From contig NZ_CANMKV010000022.1 in assembly GCF_947498635.1 (NCBI RefSeq), forward strand, positions 1-64,000: a stretch of 64,000 bases of DNA, read 5' to 3'. Source of the DNA: an uncultured Microbulbifer sp. GTDB taxonomy: Bacteria; Pseudomonadota; Gammaproteobacteria; Pseudomonadales; Cellvibrionaceae. Below are positions 48,021 through 57,256 of the stretch, piece after piece. Position numbers and translations under genes: made by a program. The notes below the pieces were generated by a model. The model did not search any database and was not told where the DNA came from. It worked only from the letters and a program-made list of their open reading frames with translations. The first letter of the stretch is position 1. Every line of letters starts with the position of its first letter.

Positions 48021-48255
48021 GTTCTAATTTCCTTGTCATTTGATTGAGTCACTTTCCACCGTACCAACCGTGCGATGGCAAACTCTTTACGAGAGGAAAG
48101 CTGGAACGGATTAATCAATTGTTGATTTGGGGAAGATCTTCACAATAACTTCAAGAATGGCCGGCTTTGCCCTCAGAATTTAGCCAGATTTTTTTGACAA
48201 AAAGGGCAGCCTTAACTATTCGCCCGTTACTTGGCCTTGTATCAGGGAGATTATA

Positions 48256-48531
48256 ATGAGGAAGAATTTTTCACTATCGACGGTAGTCTCATTGGCATGG
48301 GCGATTAGCTGGCGAGCGATCGTTATCAATCTTCCGATATACATGCCGTTTTCCGCCCTAGATAAGCTGGGTTACGAGTTTCCTAACTGGTTTTGGTACC
48401 TGCTTTGTATCTTGGGTGGTTTTTTTTCGTATGTACTTGCATTTTGGTGGATCCTCTCGCGAGGTTACGGCTCTCAAAACCGCCAAAAGCTGAAAATATT
48501 TGAACAAGAGAGTGGCAACAAGCAAGTATAA
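48256..48531 (+). CDS. Small membrane protein of unknown function
   Basis: 91 residues with two hydrophobic helices (about 9-30 and 42-68) and a basic tail. An AGGGAG Shine-Dalgarno lies 7 bp before the ATG. WYLLCILGGFFSYVLAFWWILSRGYG is the second helix. I recognise no family. It is 71 bp upstream of the flavoprotein gene and may be in its operon. Confidence 0.55.
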   Translation: MRKNFSLSTVVSLAWAISWRAIVINLPIYMPFSALDKLGYEFPNWFWYLLCILGGFFSYVLAFWWILSRGYGSQNRQKLKIFEQESGNKQV

Positions 48532-48601
48532 GTTGGGTTACATTTTGATGGCTCTGCCAATAAACCATGCCTTCTCGCCAAACCAATAAGTAGGCCATGC
48601 T

Positions 48602-49861
48602 ATGTCACAGGAAATTCCCGTTGATGTACTGATTCTCGGAGGTGGTATTCAGGGAGCAACCCTGATGAGGGCGCTGATACCGGAGTACTCGGTGATACTG
48701 GTCGATGACGAGTTCGGTGATGCTGAATCCCTGCATTTCCACGGTTACTTCTCCTCTGGCTGGAATGCCGCCAACCCGCAAGCTGCGGAGATTCACAGGG
48801 CTGCCGCGCAACGCTGGCACAAAGAGCTTGCGACTAGCGGTGTGAATAGTCGAATAACTGATTTCCATGCAGCGCTGACTCCGGACTTCTTAAAGATGGT
48901 TGAAGGTAACTGGGCTGAAGCGGCTATCCCTTCTGAGGAGGTGGAATTGCCAGGGATCTTTGATCCGGATGGTTTGCCACCAAATCGCAGGTTCAGATTT
49001 CCTGGCGATCTTATTTTTGATGGCGCTGCAGCCTATCTCAGTGTCAGCGAGCCCTTGAGACAGCAAATATATCGTGGCCGGTTGGCATCGTTTCAGCTTG
49101 CGGGCTCAGATATTGAGCGAGTAATTCTGGATATGGACGGTCGCTCTTGCGCAGTAAAGCCAGAGTTGGTGATTTCCGCCTGTGGTGCGGGTAATGCTGA
49201 GGTAATTCGACAGTTGGGTGTTGCAGAGGAGCAGGTGCAAAATTCTCAGATGGTGAGGCCGCTACACATGCTTTTGGCCCGAGGCCCCGATATTCCAAAG
49301 GTTTCTGCTTACCTAATTGACTTAATGGTGATGCATCACCCGTTGGAGGAGGGGGAAGGCCTCTGGATTCTTACCCTTAACCCGGACGTGCCCAAGTTTA
49401 AAGCGGGTGTTGTGGATAGATGCATTCCTCCAGAAATTGAGAATGATCTGCTTTGTGCATCCTTCAAGCGCCTTGCCAGTGTAATGCCCAGCTTTGCGGC
49501 CTGGGCCGAGGGGTGCCAGTGGTCGGTATACGCTGGCTGGAAAACGGATGCACCAGGCCCTAATAGTGATCCGTTGGTACATCTGGAGTATCCAACGCCC
49601 TATCAACTGGATGATTTTGGTCTGAAAAATTTCCTGGCGGTCTGGCCCAATCACTGGGGTTTGGCTCTGGACGTTGCGGATGATGCCGGTGAGTGGGTGC
49701 GCTCCAAATTGAAGCCTCACCACCCCCAGCCAGGTTCGAATAGTGGGCTGCCAGCAGGTACCGGCAGTGGACATACCATACAAAATGGCTGGCAGAGTGA
49801 TGAGTTGTTATGGCATTCATGGGGTGAGTTTGCCCGGCAGGTGGGTTATCACAATGAATAG
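48602..49861 (+). CDS. FAD-dependent oxidoreductase of the DAO superfamily
   Basis: 419 residues. The N-terminal dinucleotide fold VDVLILGGGIQGATLMRALIPEYSVILVDD is followed by the DAO-like second FAD region VISACGAGNAEVIRQLGV near residue 200. The C-terminal part (WSVYAGWKTDAPG, FLAVWPNHWGLALDVADDAGEWV) is consistent with a DAO enzyme. The usual substrate-binding features are not recognisable. It lies just upstream of the LacI-controlled sugar locus but before its first operator, so it is probably not part of it. Confidence 0.75.
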   Translation: MSQEIPVDVLILGGGIQGATLMRALIPEYSVILVDDEFGDAESLHFHGYFSSGWNAANPQAAEIHRAAAQRWHKELATSGVNSRITDFHAALTPDFLKMVEGNWAEAAIPSEEVELPGIFDPDGLPPNRRFRFPGDLIFDGAAAYLSVSEPLRQQIYRGRLASFQLAGSDIERVILDMDGRSCAVKPELVISACGAGNAEVIRQLGVAEEQVQNSQMVRPLHMLLARGPDIPKVSAYLIDLMVMHHPLEEGEGLWILTLNPDVPKFKAGVVDRCIPPEIENDLLCASFKRLASVMPSFAAWAEGCQWSVYAGWKTDAPGPNSDPLVHLEYPTPYQLDDFGLKNFLAVWPNHWGLALDVADDAGEWVRSKLKPHHPQPGSNSGLPAGTGSGHTIQNGWQSDELLWHSWGEFARQVGYHNE

Positions 49862-49960
49862 CACACTCTCAAAATCGTAGGTTGAAGTCTCCAAATGCCG
49901 CATCTCGTCATCAAAAATCTATTCTTGGTTGAATATGACGCCATGTTGCGCGTTGATAGT

Positions 49961-50014
49961 TTGCAGTGGCTGCTTTTTTCTGTATTTTAAATAGAAATGT
50001 AACCGGTTACATTT
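49961..50014 (+). promoter_or_regulatory. Promoter and LacI-type operator of the sugar locus (operator 1)
   Basis: A perfect 20-bp palindrome at 49995-50014 is built on TGTAACCGGTTACA. A plausible promoter, TTGCAG (49961-49966), 16 bp, TATTTT (49983-49988), would place it at the transcription start. The same core recurs at 57026 and 57173, and a LacI-family gene lies in the locus (54062), so the two very likely belong together. Confidence 0.75.
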
Positions 50015-50154
50015 CACTGTAGCTGATTCTTCCATGTTGTGTATTCCTCTATGAAGGGCGTATGCACTTGGCGAAATAAAAGCCATAACAATAAAGGTCA
50101 GGGGCCTCGCCTCTATCGGGCGATAGTGCGCTCCCCATGGAAAGTAGTGTGGGT

Positions 50155-51318
50155 ATGAAAATAAGAATGGGCATGGTTGGTGGTGGAGAAGGTGCGTTTA
50201 TCGGGGCCATACACCGAATGGCGGCTGCACTGGATGGCGAGATTGAGCTGGTGGCGGGTTGCTTCAGTAGTAACCCAAAGCAAGGGCGAATGACTGGAGA
50301 GAAACTGGGGCTCGACCCCGAACGCGTTTACCAGAGTTACCAGCAGCTGTTTTCAGAGGAGGCTAAGCGCAGCGTCGATGATCGCGTTGAGTTTATCGCG
50401 GTTGTCACCCCGAATGATCTACACCTGCCGGTCGCTATCGCAGCTTTGCGTGCGGGCTTCCATGTACTTTCCGACAAGCCTGCAGCTGGCAATTTGGAAG
50501 AGACTCTGGCGCTGCAACAAGAAGTTGTCCGTAGCGAGCGAATCTATGGTCTTACTCATACTTATGCGGCCTATCCGATGGTGGTTCAAGCAAAGGAGAT
50601 TCTTCGCAGAGGGGAGCTTGGGAACATTCGCCGGGTCACAGTCACCTATCCTCAAGGCTGGCTGGCCCTGGCGGATGACACGAAGGGCAGTAAGCAGGCG
50701 GGCTGGCGGACAGATCCTAAACGCTCAGGTGAAAGTGGCTGCTTTACCGATATCGGTACCCATGCTCACTATTTAGTGGAATTTGTTACTGGCGAAAGAA
50801 TTTCTGAGGTTTGTGCAGATTTGCAGTCAGTAGTCGATGAACGGGCACTGGATGATGATGGTGCTGCTTTGTTCAAACTGACAGGGGGGGGGCGCGGTAC
50901 TTTGACGGCTAGTCAGGTTTGTGGAGGCGAAAGCAATAACCTCAATATCAGCATTTACGGTGAGCGGGGATCGCTGTTTTGGGAGCAGGAATCTCCAAAC
51001 CAGTTGCAAATCAAATACCGGGGAAAACCGAAGGCCACTCTTCAAGCTGGTGTTGATTGCGAATATCTGGATAAAAAGGTTCGAGCCCTATGTCGAACTC
51101 CGCAGGGCCACCCAGAGGGCTATATAGAAGCATTTGCCAACATATACCGGGACTTTGCACAGATGGTGCGGAGCCAACGGAGAGATTTTCCGGTACAGAG
51201 TGGTAACTGTGTTGGGGGGATCGATGCAGGTGTTCGCGCAATGGCATTTGTGCGCGGAGCCCTGGAAAGCAGTTGTCAGCAATCTTCCTGGGTAACGTTG
51301 GCACCTTATTGGGAGTGA
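50155..51318 (+). CDS. Gfo/Idh/MocA-family oxidoreductase
   Basis: 387 residues from the ATG at 50155; an upstream ATG at 50137 is possible. NAD(P)-binding GMVGGGEGAFIGAIHRMAA, the catalytic DKPAAGN motif near residue 110 (usual EKP) and GCFTDIGTHAHYLVEFVTG with the active-site Asp/His. It has no signal, so it is cytoplasmic. Members reduce or oxidise sugars, often at C3 in 3-keto-sugar pathways. First gene of the LacI-controlled locus. Confidence 0.92.
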   Translation: MKIRMGMVGGGEGAFIGAIHRMAAALDGEIELVAGCFSSNPKQGRMTGEKLGLDPERVYQSYQQLFSEEAKRSVDDRVEFIAVVTPNDLHLPVAIAALRAGFHVLSDKPAAGNLEETLALQQEVVRSERIYGLTHTYAAYPMVVQAKEILRRGELGNIRRVTVTYPQGWLALADDTKGSKQAGWRTDPKRSGESGCFTDIGTHAHYLVEFVTGERISEVCADLQSVVDERALDDDGAALFKLTGGGRGTLTASQVCGGESNNLNISIYGERGSLFWEQESPNQLQIKYRGKPKATLQAGVDCEYLDKKVRALCRTPQGHPEGYIEAFANIYRDFAQMVRSQRRDFPVQSGNCVGGIDAGVRAMAFVRGALESSCQQSSWVTLAPYWE

Positions 51319-51540
51319 GAGAAACACGTACTTTTTTCTATAAACCAAGCACCTCTTATACGTGGTAACTCTGATGTAGGAAGTTCCCTGGCAGGGTGGG
51401 TAGTACGGCGGATAGTACGGTACAGGGAAGTACCGGTGCCGGCCAAGTGCCAGCCACCTTTCGACGAGCGCAAGAAATTTCCATAGGGATTGCAGAGTTA
51501 AACAGAGTTCATAAGTACAGCAGTAAAAAGGATAACAATA

Positions 51541-52602
51541 ATGAAGGCACCCACAATTCAGGGGCCCGGAATTTTTCTCGCCCAGTTTCTCCCGCCTGCG
51601 AAAGAGCCAGTAACGTTGGAGTCGATGGTGCGTTGGGCGGCGGGGCTCGGCTACCGGGGTGTACAGGTACCCACATGGGACAAGCGTGTTTTTGACTTGG
51701 AGCTGGCCAGCACTAGCCAAGCTTACTGTGATGATGTGTTGGGAATCTGCGATAGCGCAGGCGTGCAAATCTCTGAGCTGTCCACCCATTTACAGGGACA
51801 GCTCGTAGCTGCACACCCTGCGTACAAGGAAATGTTGGATATTTTTGCTCCGGAGAGCTTGCGCGGCGACCTGTCGGCCCGAGCTGAGTGGGCGAGCAAC
51901 CAGTTGGTTTTGGCGGCCAGAGCCAGTGCCAATCTGAAGCTCAAATCGCATGCAACCTTTTCTGGTGCATTACTCTGGCACACTTTTTACCCCTGGCCTC
52001 AGCGCCCCGCACAGTTAGTGGAGGAGGGGTTTCAAGCATTAGGTCGTTTGTGGCGCCCCATTTTGGATGCATTTGACCATGCAGGGGTCGATGTTTGCTA
52101 CGAACTGCATCCGGGTGAAGACCTCCACGATGGACTGACCTTCGAGCGTTTTCTCCACGAAGTGGAGGATCACCCAAGGGCGAATATTCTCTACGATCCC
52201 AGCCACCTGCTTTTACAGCAAATGGACTACTTGGCTTTTATCGATATTTACCACGAGCGTATCAAGGCCTTCCACGTGAAGGATGCGGAATACCACCCGA
52301 GTGGGCGGGCCGGTGTTTACGGCGGTTATGCGCCCTGGATTGATCGGCCTGGCCGTTTTCGTTCGCTGGGTGATGGCCAAGTGGATTTTCGAGGAATTTT
52401 TAGCCGGCTGACCCAGTATGGCTACGACCGCTGGGCAGTTCTGGAGTGGGAATGCTGTATCAAGGATCAGCATCAAGGCGCCAGTGAGGGTGCGCCGTTT
52501 ATTCGGGATCATCTGATCACAGTGGCCGAGAAGGCCTTTGATGATTTCGCTGGAGGGCAAACAGATCGCGCCAGAAATCGCCGAATACTAGGGCTGGATT
52601 AG
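51541..52602 (+). CDS. Sugar phosphate isomerase/epimerase-like TIM barrel protein
   Basis: 353 residues of the xylose-isomerase-like AP-endonuclease-2 fold. Metal-binding residues appear in order: VCYELHPGEDLHDG (Glu), LYDPSHLLLQQMD (Asp/His), IKAFHVKDAEYHP (His) and AVLEWECCIKDQHQG (Glu). Cytoplasmic. Typical partner of Gfo/Idh/MocA enzymes in keto-sugar catabolism. A 222-bp spacer separates it from the preceding gene; no promoter is evident there. Confidence 0.92.
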   Translation: MKAPTIQGPGIFLAQFLPPAKEPVTLESMVRWAAGLGYRGVQVPTWDKRVFDLELASTSQAYCDDVLGICDSAGVQISELSTHLQGQLVAAHPAYKEMLDIFAPESLRGDLSARAEWASNQLVLAARASANLKLKSHATFSGALLWHTFYPWPQRPAQLVEEGFQALGRLWRPILDAFDHAGVDVCYELHPGEDLHDGLTFERFLHEVEDHPRANILYDPSHLLLQQMDYLAFIDIYHERIKAFHVKDAEYHPSGRAGVYGGYAPWIDRPGRFRSLGDGQVDFRGIFSRLTQYGYDRWAVLEWECCIKDQHQGASEGAPFIRDHLITVAEKAFDDFAGGQTDRARNRRILGLD

Positions 52603-52682
52603 CCATGGTAAACCGGTGAAATTGAACTGAGATTGATGTCATTGCACAACCGATAACAATAATTGATGCGGAGACCGGATAA

Positions 52683-54005
52683 ATGGAAACACAGACAAAG
52701 ACCCTGCACAGGAATATCTTCCTGGTAGGCAATCTCTCGATCTTTATGATCGGCCTTGGATTCGCGGTCAGGGCCTCGATTGCCGGTAACTTACAGTCTG
52801 ATATTTACGATCATATTGACCTTGCCAACTCCACCGCCATGCTGGGGGAAGCCTTGGGTTTCACATTTACCGGTTTTGCACTCACCTTACTGTTTGGCAG
52901 TGCCTTGGTGGACTTAGTCGGCATCAAGAGAATGCTGTTGCTTTCATCAATTGGTTATGTGATGGGCAGCCTGCTCATTATCACAGCCTCCATGGTGCCC
53001 CCGGGAGAGGGGGTGGAAAATCTGGTCATGGCTGGACTGCTCCTCACAGGACTGGGTTGGGGGGCAGTGGAGGCCGCCAGTAATCCGATGGTTGCCGCTG
53101 TCGATCCAGAGAATAAGACACACCGTTTAAACGTGCTGCATGCTTGGTGGCCCGCGGGCATCGTGGTGGGAGGGCTATTAGGGCTGGCAATTTCTGCCCT
53201 CGAGTTTCCCTGGCAGTTGAATCTGATCGTCCTCGCCTTACCTGCAGTAGTCATGGCCTGGCTCGTTGCCGTAACAGATTTCCCGGTAACTGAACGCGTT
53301 TCTTCCGGTATCAGTTACGGCGAAATGCTTAAGGAAGTTTTTAAACAGCCCATGTTTATCCTTCTGTGGGTGTGTATGTGGCTGACGGCTGCAACAGAGC
53401 TGGCGCCGGGCCAATGGGTGGATCTGACCCTCTCAAGGGTTGTCGGTATGAAGGGCATTCTTATCCTGGTGTACGTCAGCATGTTGATGTTTGTGATGCG
53501 TCATTTTGCTGGACAGTTAGCGAAGAAGTTGTCCTCTGTTGGGCTTTTGTGGTTAAGCAGTCTGCTTGCAGCGGTAGGGCTCTACAGCCTGGGTATGGCC
53601 AGGACCCCGGTCACGGCGCTCCTGGCAGCTACTGTCTGGGGCATTGGTGTCTGTTATATGTGGCCGACCATGCTCGCCACTGTGTCTGAACGCTTTGTGC
53701 GCGGCGGGGCGCTTTTTTTGGGGCTACTGGGTTTTGCCGGTGGTATGTCTATCCAATTTGTCCTGCCGAAACTCGGAGTCATTTTCGACAATGCCAAGAT
53801 CGAGGCTGCAGGTGGTCTGGAAGCCTTCGAAAAATTATCTGGTGATGAACTGGATGCAGTACTGGCAACCGCCTCGGTTGAGTCCTTCCAATCGCTGGCA
53901 GTGGTCCCTCTCATTTTGTTACCCATTTTTGCGTTTATCTGGCTTTGGGATCGCCGGCAGGCTGCCAGTAAAACAGAGAGTGTGATTACAGTGGGGAACC
54001 CGTAG
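52683..54005 (+). CDS. MFS transporter, probable sugar or sugar-derivative permease
   Basis: 440 residues with 12 membrane helices. The first half has LFGSALVDLVGIKRMLLLSSIGYVMGS, a major-facilitator loop 2-3 signature. It is probably the inner-membrane importer that brings the periplasmic product to the Gfo/Idh and isomerase enzymes. Direction and substrate are inferred from context. Confidence 0.88.
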   Translation: METQTKTLHRNIFLVGNLSIFMIGLGFAVRASIAGNLQSDIYDHIDLANSTAMLGEALGFTFTGFALTLLFGSALVDLVGIKRMLLLSSIGYVMGSLLIITASMVPPGEGVENLVMAGLLLTGLGWGAVEAASNPMVAAVDPENKTHRLNVLHAWWPAGIVVGGLLGLAISALEFPWQLNLIVLALPAVVMAWLVAVTDFPVTERVSSGISYGEMLKEVFKQPMFILLWVCMWLTAATELAPGQWVDLTLSRVVGMKGILILVYVSMLMFVMRHFAGQLAKKLSSVGLLWLSSLLAAVGLYSLGMARTPVTALLAATVWGIGVCYMWPTMLATVSERFVRGGALFLGLLGFAGGMSIQFVLPKLGVIFDNAKIEAAGGLEAFEKLSGDELDAVLATASVESFQSLAVVPLILLPIFAFIWLWDRRQAASKTESVITVGNP

Positions 54006-54061
54006 ATGGTTTCGATCTGTGCGAAAATAGTCCACTTCCAGTCGAAAATTAGCAGGAATAT

Positions 54062-55069
54062 ATGTCAAACATTCGCGAAGTTGCACGTCGCTCTGGTGTT
54101 TCGGTCGCGACCGTGTCCAGGGCTCTGAAAGACCCGCAAATGGTTTCTCCGCGAACTAGAGAGCGGGTGTTGAAGGCCGTGGAGGAGGCCGGTTACCGGC
54201 CCAACCAACTGGCGAGAAACTTCAGTTCTGGTAAGTCATTTGCGGTGATGGTACTGGTCCCAAATATCGCCAATCCCTTTTTTTCCAAGGTTATCCGGGG
54301 AATAGAAAAAGCTGCTCAAGATCAGGGTTACTCAGTGTTACTGGGGGATACCAAGGGCGATACCGCTCACGAGCAATTTTATGCGGGCATGGCACTGACA
54401 AATCAGGCAGATGGTTTGATACAGCTGGGTGGTTGTTATCCGTTTGCGGAAAAAGATGCGGCCCTGGCAGCGTCGGTTCCGATGGTGAATGCCTGTGAGC
54501 GGATTGCTGAAGATGACCGGTATCCAGTCGTTGAGCTGGATAACAGCGGTGCAGCACAGGCGCTGGCTCGACATCTAATAGGGCTTGGCCACCGCCGAAT
54601 AGGCGTGATTACCGGTCCAATGAAAAGTCCAATTGTGCGTGATCGTTTAGCCGGATTCGAAGAAGAAATGCAAAGACATGGCCTTACATTGAATACGGAA
54701 CTAGTTGTCAACGGAGAGTTCACTATGCCATCAGGTGCCGAGGGCGCACAAAAGCTACTTTCTTCTATCAGTGCGCCTACCGCCATTTTTTGTATGAATG
54801 ATGAAATGGCTATTGGCGCCATACATCAAGCGAAAAAGATGGGGCTACAAATTCCCACAGATGTATCCGTGGCGGGTTTTGACAATATCGAGTTTTCGCA
54901 ATTTACCGATCCCCCCCTGACCACAGTTGACCAGCCAGCAGAAGCACTAGGCCGATATGCGATGGAAACCCTGCGCCAGATTATTGATGGGAAACCAATG
55001 AAATCGAGTCGGACCATTTTGCCGTTTGATCTGGTCGTACGTGGAAGTACGGACCGCTACCAGGATTGA
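54062..55069 (+). CDS. LacI-family transcriptional repressor of the sugar locus
   Basis: 335 residues. LacI helix-turn-helix IREVARRSGVSVATVSRALKDPQMVSPRTRERVLKAVEEAGYRPN at residues 3-49, including the hinge helix N-x-x-A-R (NQLARNF), then a periplasmic-binding-protein-like ligand domain. The recognition helix SVATVSRAL is of the type that binds CG-centred palindromes, and TGTAACCGGTTAC occurs three times in the locus. Expected inducer: a sugar from the pathway. Confidence 0.95.
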   Translation: MSNIREVARRSGVSVATVSRALKDPQMVSPRTRERVLKAVEEAGYRPNQLARNFSSGKSFAVMVLVPNIANPFFSKVIRGIEKAAQDQGYSVLLGDTKGDTAHEQFYAGMALTNQADGLIQLGGCYPFAEKDAALAASVPMVNACERIAEDDRYPVVELDNSGAAQALARHLIGLGHRRIGVITGPMKSPIVRDRLAGFEEEMQRHGLTLNTELVVNGEFTMPSGAEGAQKLLSSISAPTAIFCMNDEMAIGAIHQAKKMGLQIPTDVSVAGFDNIEFSQFTDPPLTTVDQPAEALGRYAMETLRQIIDGKPMKSSRTILPFDLVVRGSTDRYQD

Positions 55070-55138
55070 CAGGAGTTCGGCGGTAAAACCAGTAATACCC
55101 CGAACAGATAACGACCATTTCATGTGGAGATGATAACG

Positions 55139-55858
55139 ATGAAAACACTCACAGAGACAAAACCATATTCACTTCTCATAGCAGCAGTTTTGCTAATCCC
55201 TCTGGGAGGCTGTGAGAGGGTGCCGGAAAAAACGGATACCCACGGTGGCTTCCAAGCCGAAAAGCAATGGCGATATTTGTTTGATGGTAAAACCTTGCAG
55301 GGCTGGGTTGCTGCAAGTGGGTCTCCGGTGGGAGAAGCCTGGCAGGTCATAGATGGCAACCTGGTGCTCACCGCCGGCGGGGCTGGGGATATTGTGACTG
55401 CGGATCAGTTTTCTGACTTTGAACTCGAGCTGGAGTGGAAGATCTCTGAGGGGGGGAACAGCGGCATTATTTATAGGGTAGCGGGTGGCAATGCACCGGT
55501 CTGGATGTCTGGTATGGAATATCAGGTATTGGATAACAGCGCCTTTCCCGATCTGGAGAAGCTCAGCCACACGGCGGGATCGGTATTCGATATGTACGCC
55601 CCCAAAGAAGATGAGGTGAAACCGGCGGGTGAGTTCAATAAAACCCGTATTCGTGTTGAGGATGGCCGAGTTGAGCACTGGCTAAATGGCAGCATGGTTG
55701 TGCGCTATGAACTCTGGTCTGAAGACTGGGATAGGCGTCTGGCCAACAGCAAGTTTTCTGCCTATCCAGATTTTGCCCGTAGCGAGAGCGGCTTTATCGC
55801 CCTTCAGGATCACGGAGACAAAGTCTGGTATCGCAATATCCGAATCCGGGAGCTGTAG
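55139..55858 (+). CDS. DUF1080 / 3-keto-disaccharide hydrolase family lipoprotein
   Basis: 239 residues from the ATG at 55139. The lipobox LGGC (Cys at 25) puts it in the envelope. The concanavalin-like domain has WRYLFDGKTLQGWVA, EAWQVIDGNLVL, FELELEWKISEGGNSGIIYRV and the C-terminal SGFIALQDHGDKVWYRNIRIREL. The family (PF06439) includes hydrolases of 3-keto-glycosides. It is placed 4 bp before tatA and near the TIM barrel and GMC genes, which fits a periplasmic 3-keto pathway. Confidence 0.92.
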   Translation: MKTLTETKPYSLLIAAVLLIPLGGCERVPEKTDTHGGFQAEKQWRYLFDGKTLQGWVAASGSPVGEAWQVIDGNLVLTAGGAGDIVTADQFSDFELELEWKISEGGNSGIIYRVAGGNAPVWMSGMEYQVLDNSAFPDLEKLSHTAGSVFDMYAPKEDEVKPAGEFNKTRIRVEDGRVEHWLNGSMVVRYELWSEDWDRRLANSKFSAYPDFARSESGFIALQDHGDKVWYRNIRIREL

Positions 55859-55861
55859 GCC

Positions 55862-56092
55862 ATGGGGATTTCCGGCGTGAGCATCTGGCAGATTCTAATT
55901 ATCCTTGGACTGGCGCTACTGTTGTTTGGCAGCGGTAAAATCCGTCGCATGGGTGAGGATCTCGGTGGGGCAATCAGCGGCTTCCGCCGATCGTTGCGGG
56001 AGTGCGATAAGGCAACATCGACTGTAGGATTTCAGAGCGATCTTTCTGGTAATTTGATTCAGTCTGGAGAGCACGCTGGAGAACAGGAATGA
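55862..56092 (+). CDS. TatA/E-family twin-arginine translocase protein inside the sugar locus
   Basis: 76 residues. GISGVSIWQILIILGLALLLFGSGKIRRMGEDLGGAISGFRRSL is the canonical TatA layout: a short N-terminal membrane helix, FG hinge and amphipathic helix; then a short polar tail. It starts 3 bp after the DUF1080 stop and overlaps the next gene (ATGA at 56089). No tatB or tatC accompanies it. The following gene and the GMC partner subunit both carry Tat signals, so it looks like a pathway-dedicated TatA. Confidence 0.93.
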   Translation: MGISGVSIWQILIILGLALLLFGSGKIRRMGEDLGGAISGFRRSLRECDKATSTVGFQSDLSGNLIQSGEHAGEQE

Positions 56093-57000
56093 AGCGTAGA
56101 ACTTTCTTACAGGCCAGTGCCGGCCTGGCCGCAGCTACCTTGACGACCCCTTCATTTGGCAGCAGTGGACATAGCATCGGTACTGATAAGGGGGGCTTCT
56201 TCAAAATTTCCCTCGCCCAGTGGTCCCTACATCGACAGCTGCGCAGTGGTGTTCTCAAGGTACTGGACTTCCCCGTCAAGGCAAAAAAAGCCTTTGCCAT
56301 TGATGCGGTGGAGTATGTAAACCAGTTTTTTGCCGATAAAGCCAAGGATCAAAAATTCCTGACGGCGTTGAGAGATCGCGCGGTAGATCACGGCGTAAAG
56401 AGCCTTTTGATAATGGTAGATGCCGAAGGAGCCCTCGGTAATCCAGACAAGCGCGAGAGACTTCAAGCCGTAGAGAATCATTACAAATGGGTTGAAGCCG
56501 CCAAATACTTGGGGTGTCACGCGATCAGGGTAAATGCTGGGGGGCAGGGCAGTAGTGAGGAAGTCGGCTCCGCGTGTACAGAGGGGCTGCGCGGGCTCTC
56601 AGAATTTGCTCAGGACTTTGATATCGACATTGTGGTGGAGAATCACGGTGGTTATTCCTCAAGCGGACTTTGGCTATCTCAGTTACTGCGGAAAGTGGAC
56701 ATGCCGAACTGCGGTAGCCTACCGGACTTTGGCAACTTCGGTAACTACGACCGTTATCTCGGGGTGCAGCAACTAATGCCTTTTGCTCGCGGAATCAGCG
56801 CAAAGAGTTTTTCTTTCGATGAGAGGGGTAACGAGGTCAATACGGACTTTGCCCGGATGCTACGGATAATACGAGATGCCGGTTACAAGGGATATATCGG
56901 CATTGAGTACGAGGGTTCCAGTGATGAGGAGTATGGAATTAAGGCCACGCAAAAGTTGCTACTGCGCTTATCGCAACAGATTGAGCCGGCCTTGTCTTAA
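56089..57000 (+). CDS. Tat-exported xylose-isomerase-like TIM barrel protein
   Basis: 303 residues. The Tat signal KRRTFLQASAGLAAATL starts the protein. The barrel has VEYVNQFFA, metal-ligand loops IVVENHGGYSSSG, NCGSLPDFGNFGNYDRYLGV and YIGIEYEGSSDEEYG. Members epimerise or isomerise sugars and keto-sugars. In this context it probably acts on the 3-keto product in the periplasm. Its start overlaps tatA by 4 bases. Confidence 0.9.
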   Translation: MKRRTFLQASAGLAAATLTTPSFGSSGHSIGTDKGGFFKISLAQWSLHRQLRSGVLKVLDFPVKAKKAFAIDAVEYVNQFFADKAKDQKFLTALRDRAVDHGVKSLLIMVDAEGALGNPDKRERLQAVENHYKWVEAAKYLGCHAIRVNAGGQGSSEEVGSACTEGLRGLSEFAQDFDIDIVVENHGGYSSSGLWLSQLLRKVDMPNCGSLPDFGNFGNYDRYLGVQQLMPFARGISAKSFSFDERGNEVNTDFARMLRIIRDAGYKGYIGIEYEGSSDEEYGIKATQKLLLRLSQQIEPALS

Positions 57001-57025
57001 ATAATAGATATAAGTTGATTTTTAG

Positions 57026-57039
57026 TGTAACCGGTTACT
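57026..57039 (+). promoter_or_regulatory. LacI-type operator 2
   Basis: TGTAACCGGTTACT: one end base differs from operators 1 and 3. It lies 26 bp after the TIM barrel stop and about 147 bp upstream of operator 3, a spacing that would allow DNA looping. Confidence 0.65.
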
Positions 57040-57149
57040 TTAGGATGATAGTCAATATTGAGGGGTTACGGTTGCAATTTATACGTTTAAGTCGAAAAGT
57101 CAGCGAATAACTATTAATTATTCAACGAATTCACAACAAATGAAAAAAA

Positions 57150-57186
57150 TTGACAAATAATATGGCCTTCGATGTAACCGGTTACA
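57150..57186 (+). promoter_or_regulatory. Promoter with overlapping operator 3 before the GMC gene
   Basis: TTGACA (57150-57155), 17-bp spacer, TGTAAC (57173-57178) as the -10. The perfect palindrome TGTAACCGGTTACA occupies 57173-57186, so a bound repressor would cover the -10. It drives GMC, its subunit 3 and possibly the TonB receptor and asparaginase. Confidence 0.75.
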
Positions 57187-57256
57187 CTTTTATCTTGAGT
57201 AATAATTAAAATTCACCGGACAATATAAAAATAATTTAGGAAGTAGGAGAGAGGCG

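Noticed and set aside
48602-49861. DAO-type flavoprotein as a cyclodipeptide oxidase partner of the CDPS
   Set aside because: It is not of the nitroreductase-like cyclodipeptide oxidase type, and two unrelated genes lie between.
51088-51789. 233-codon minus-strand frame spanning the gap between the Gfo/Idh and isomerase genes
   Set aside because: It overlaps the ends of both conserved genes and shows Cys/His/Pro-rich composition typical of antisense translation.
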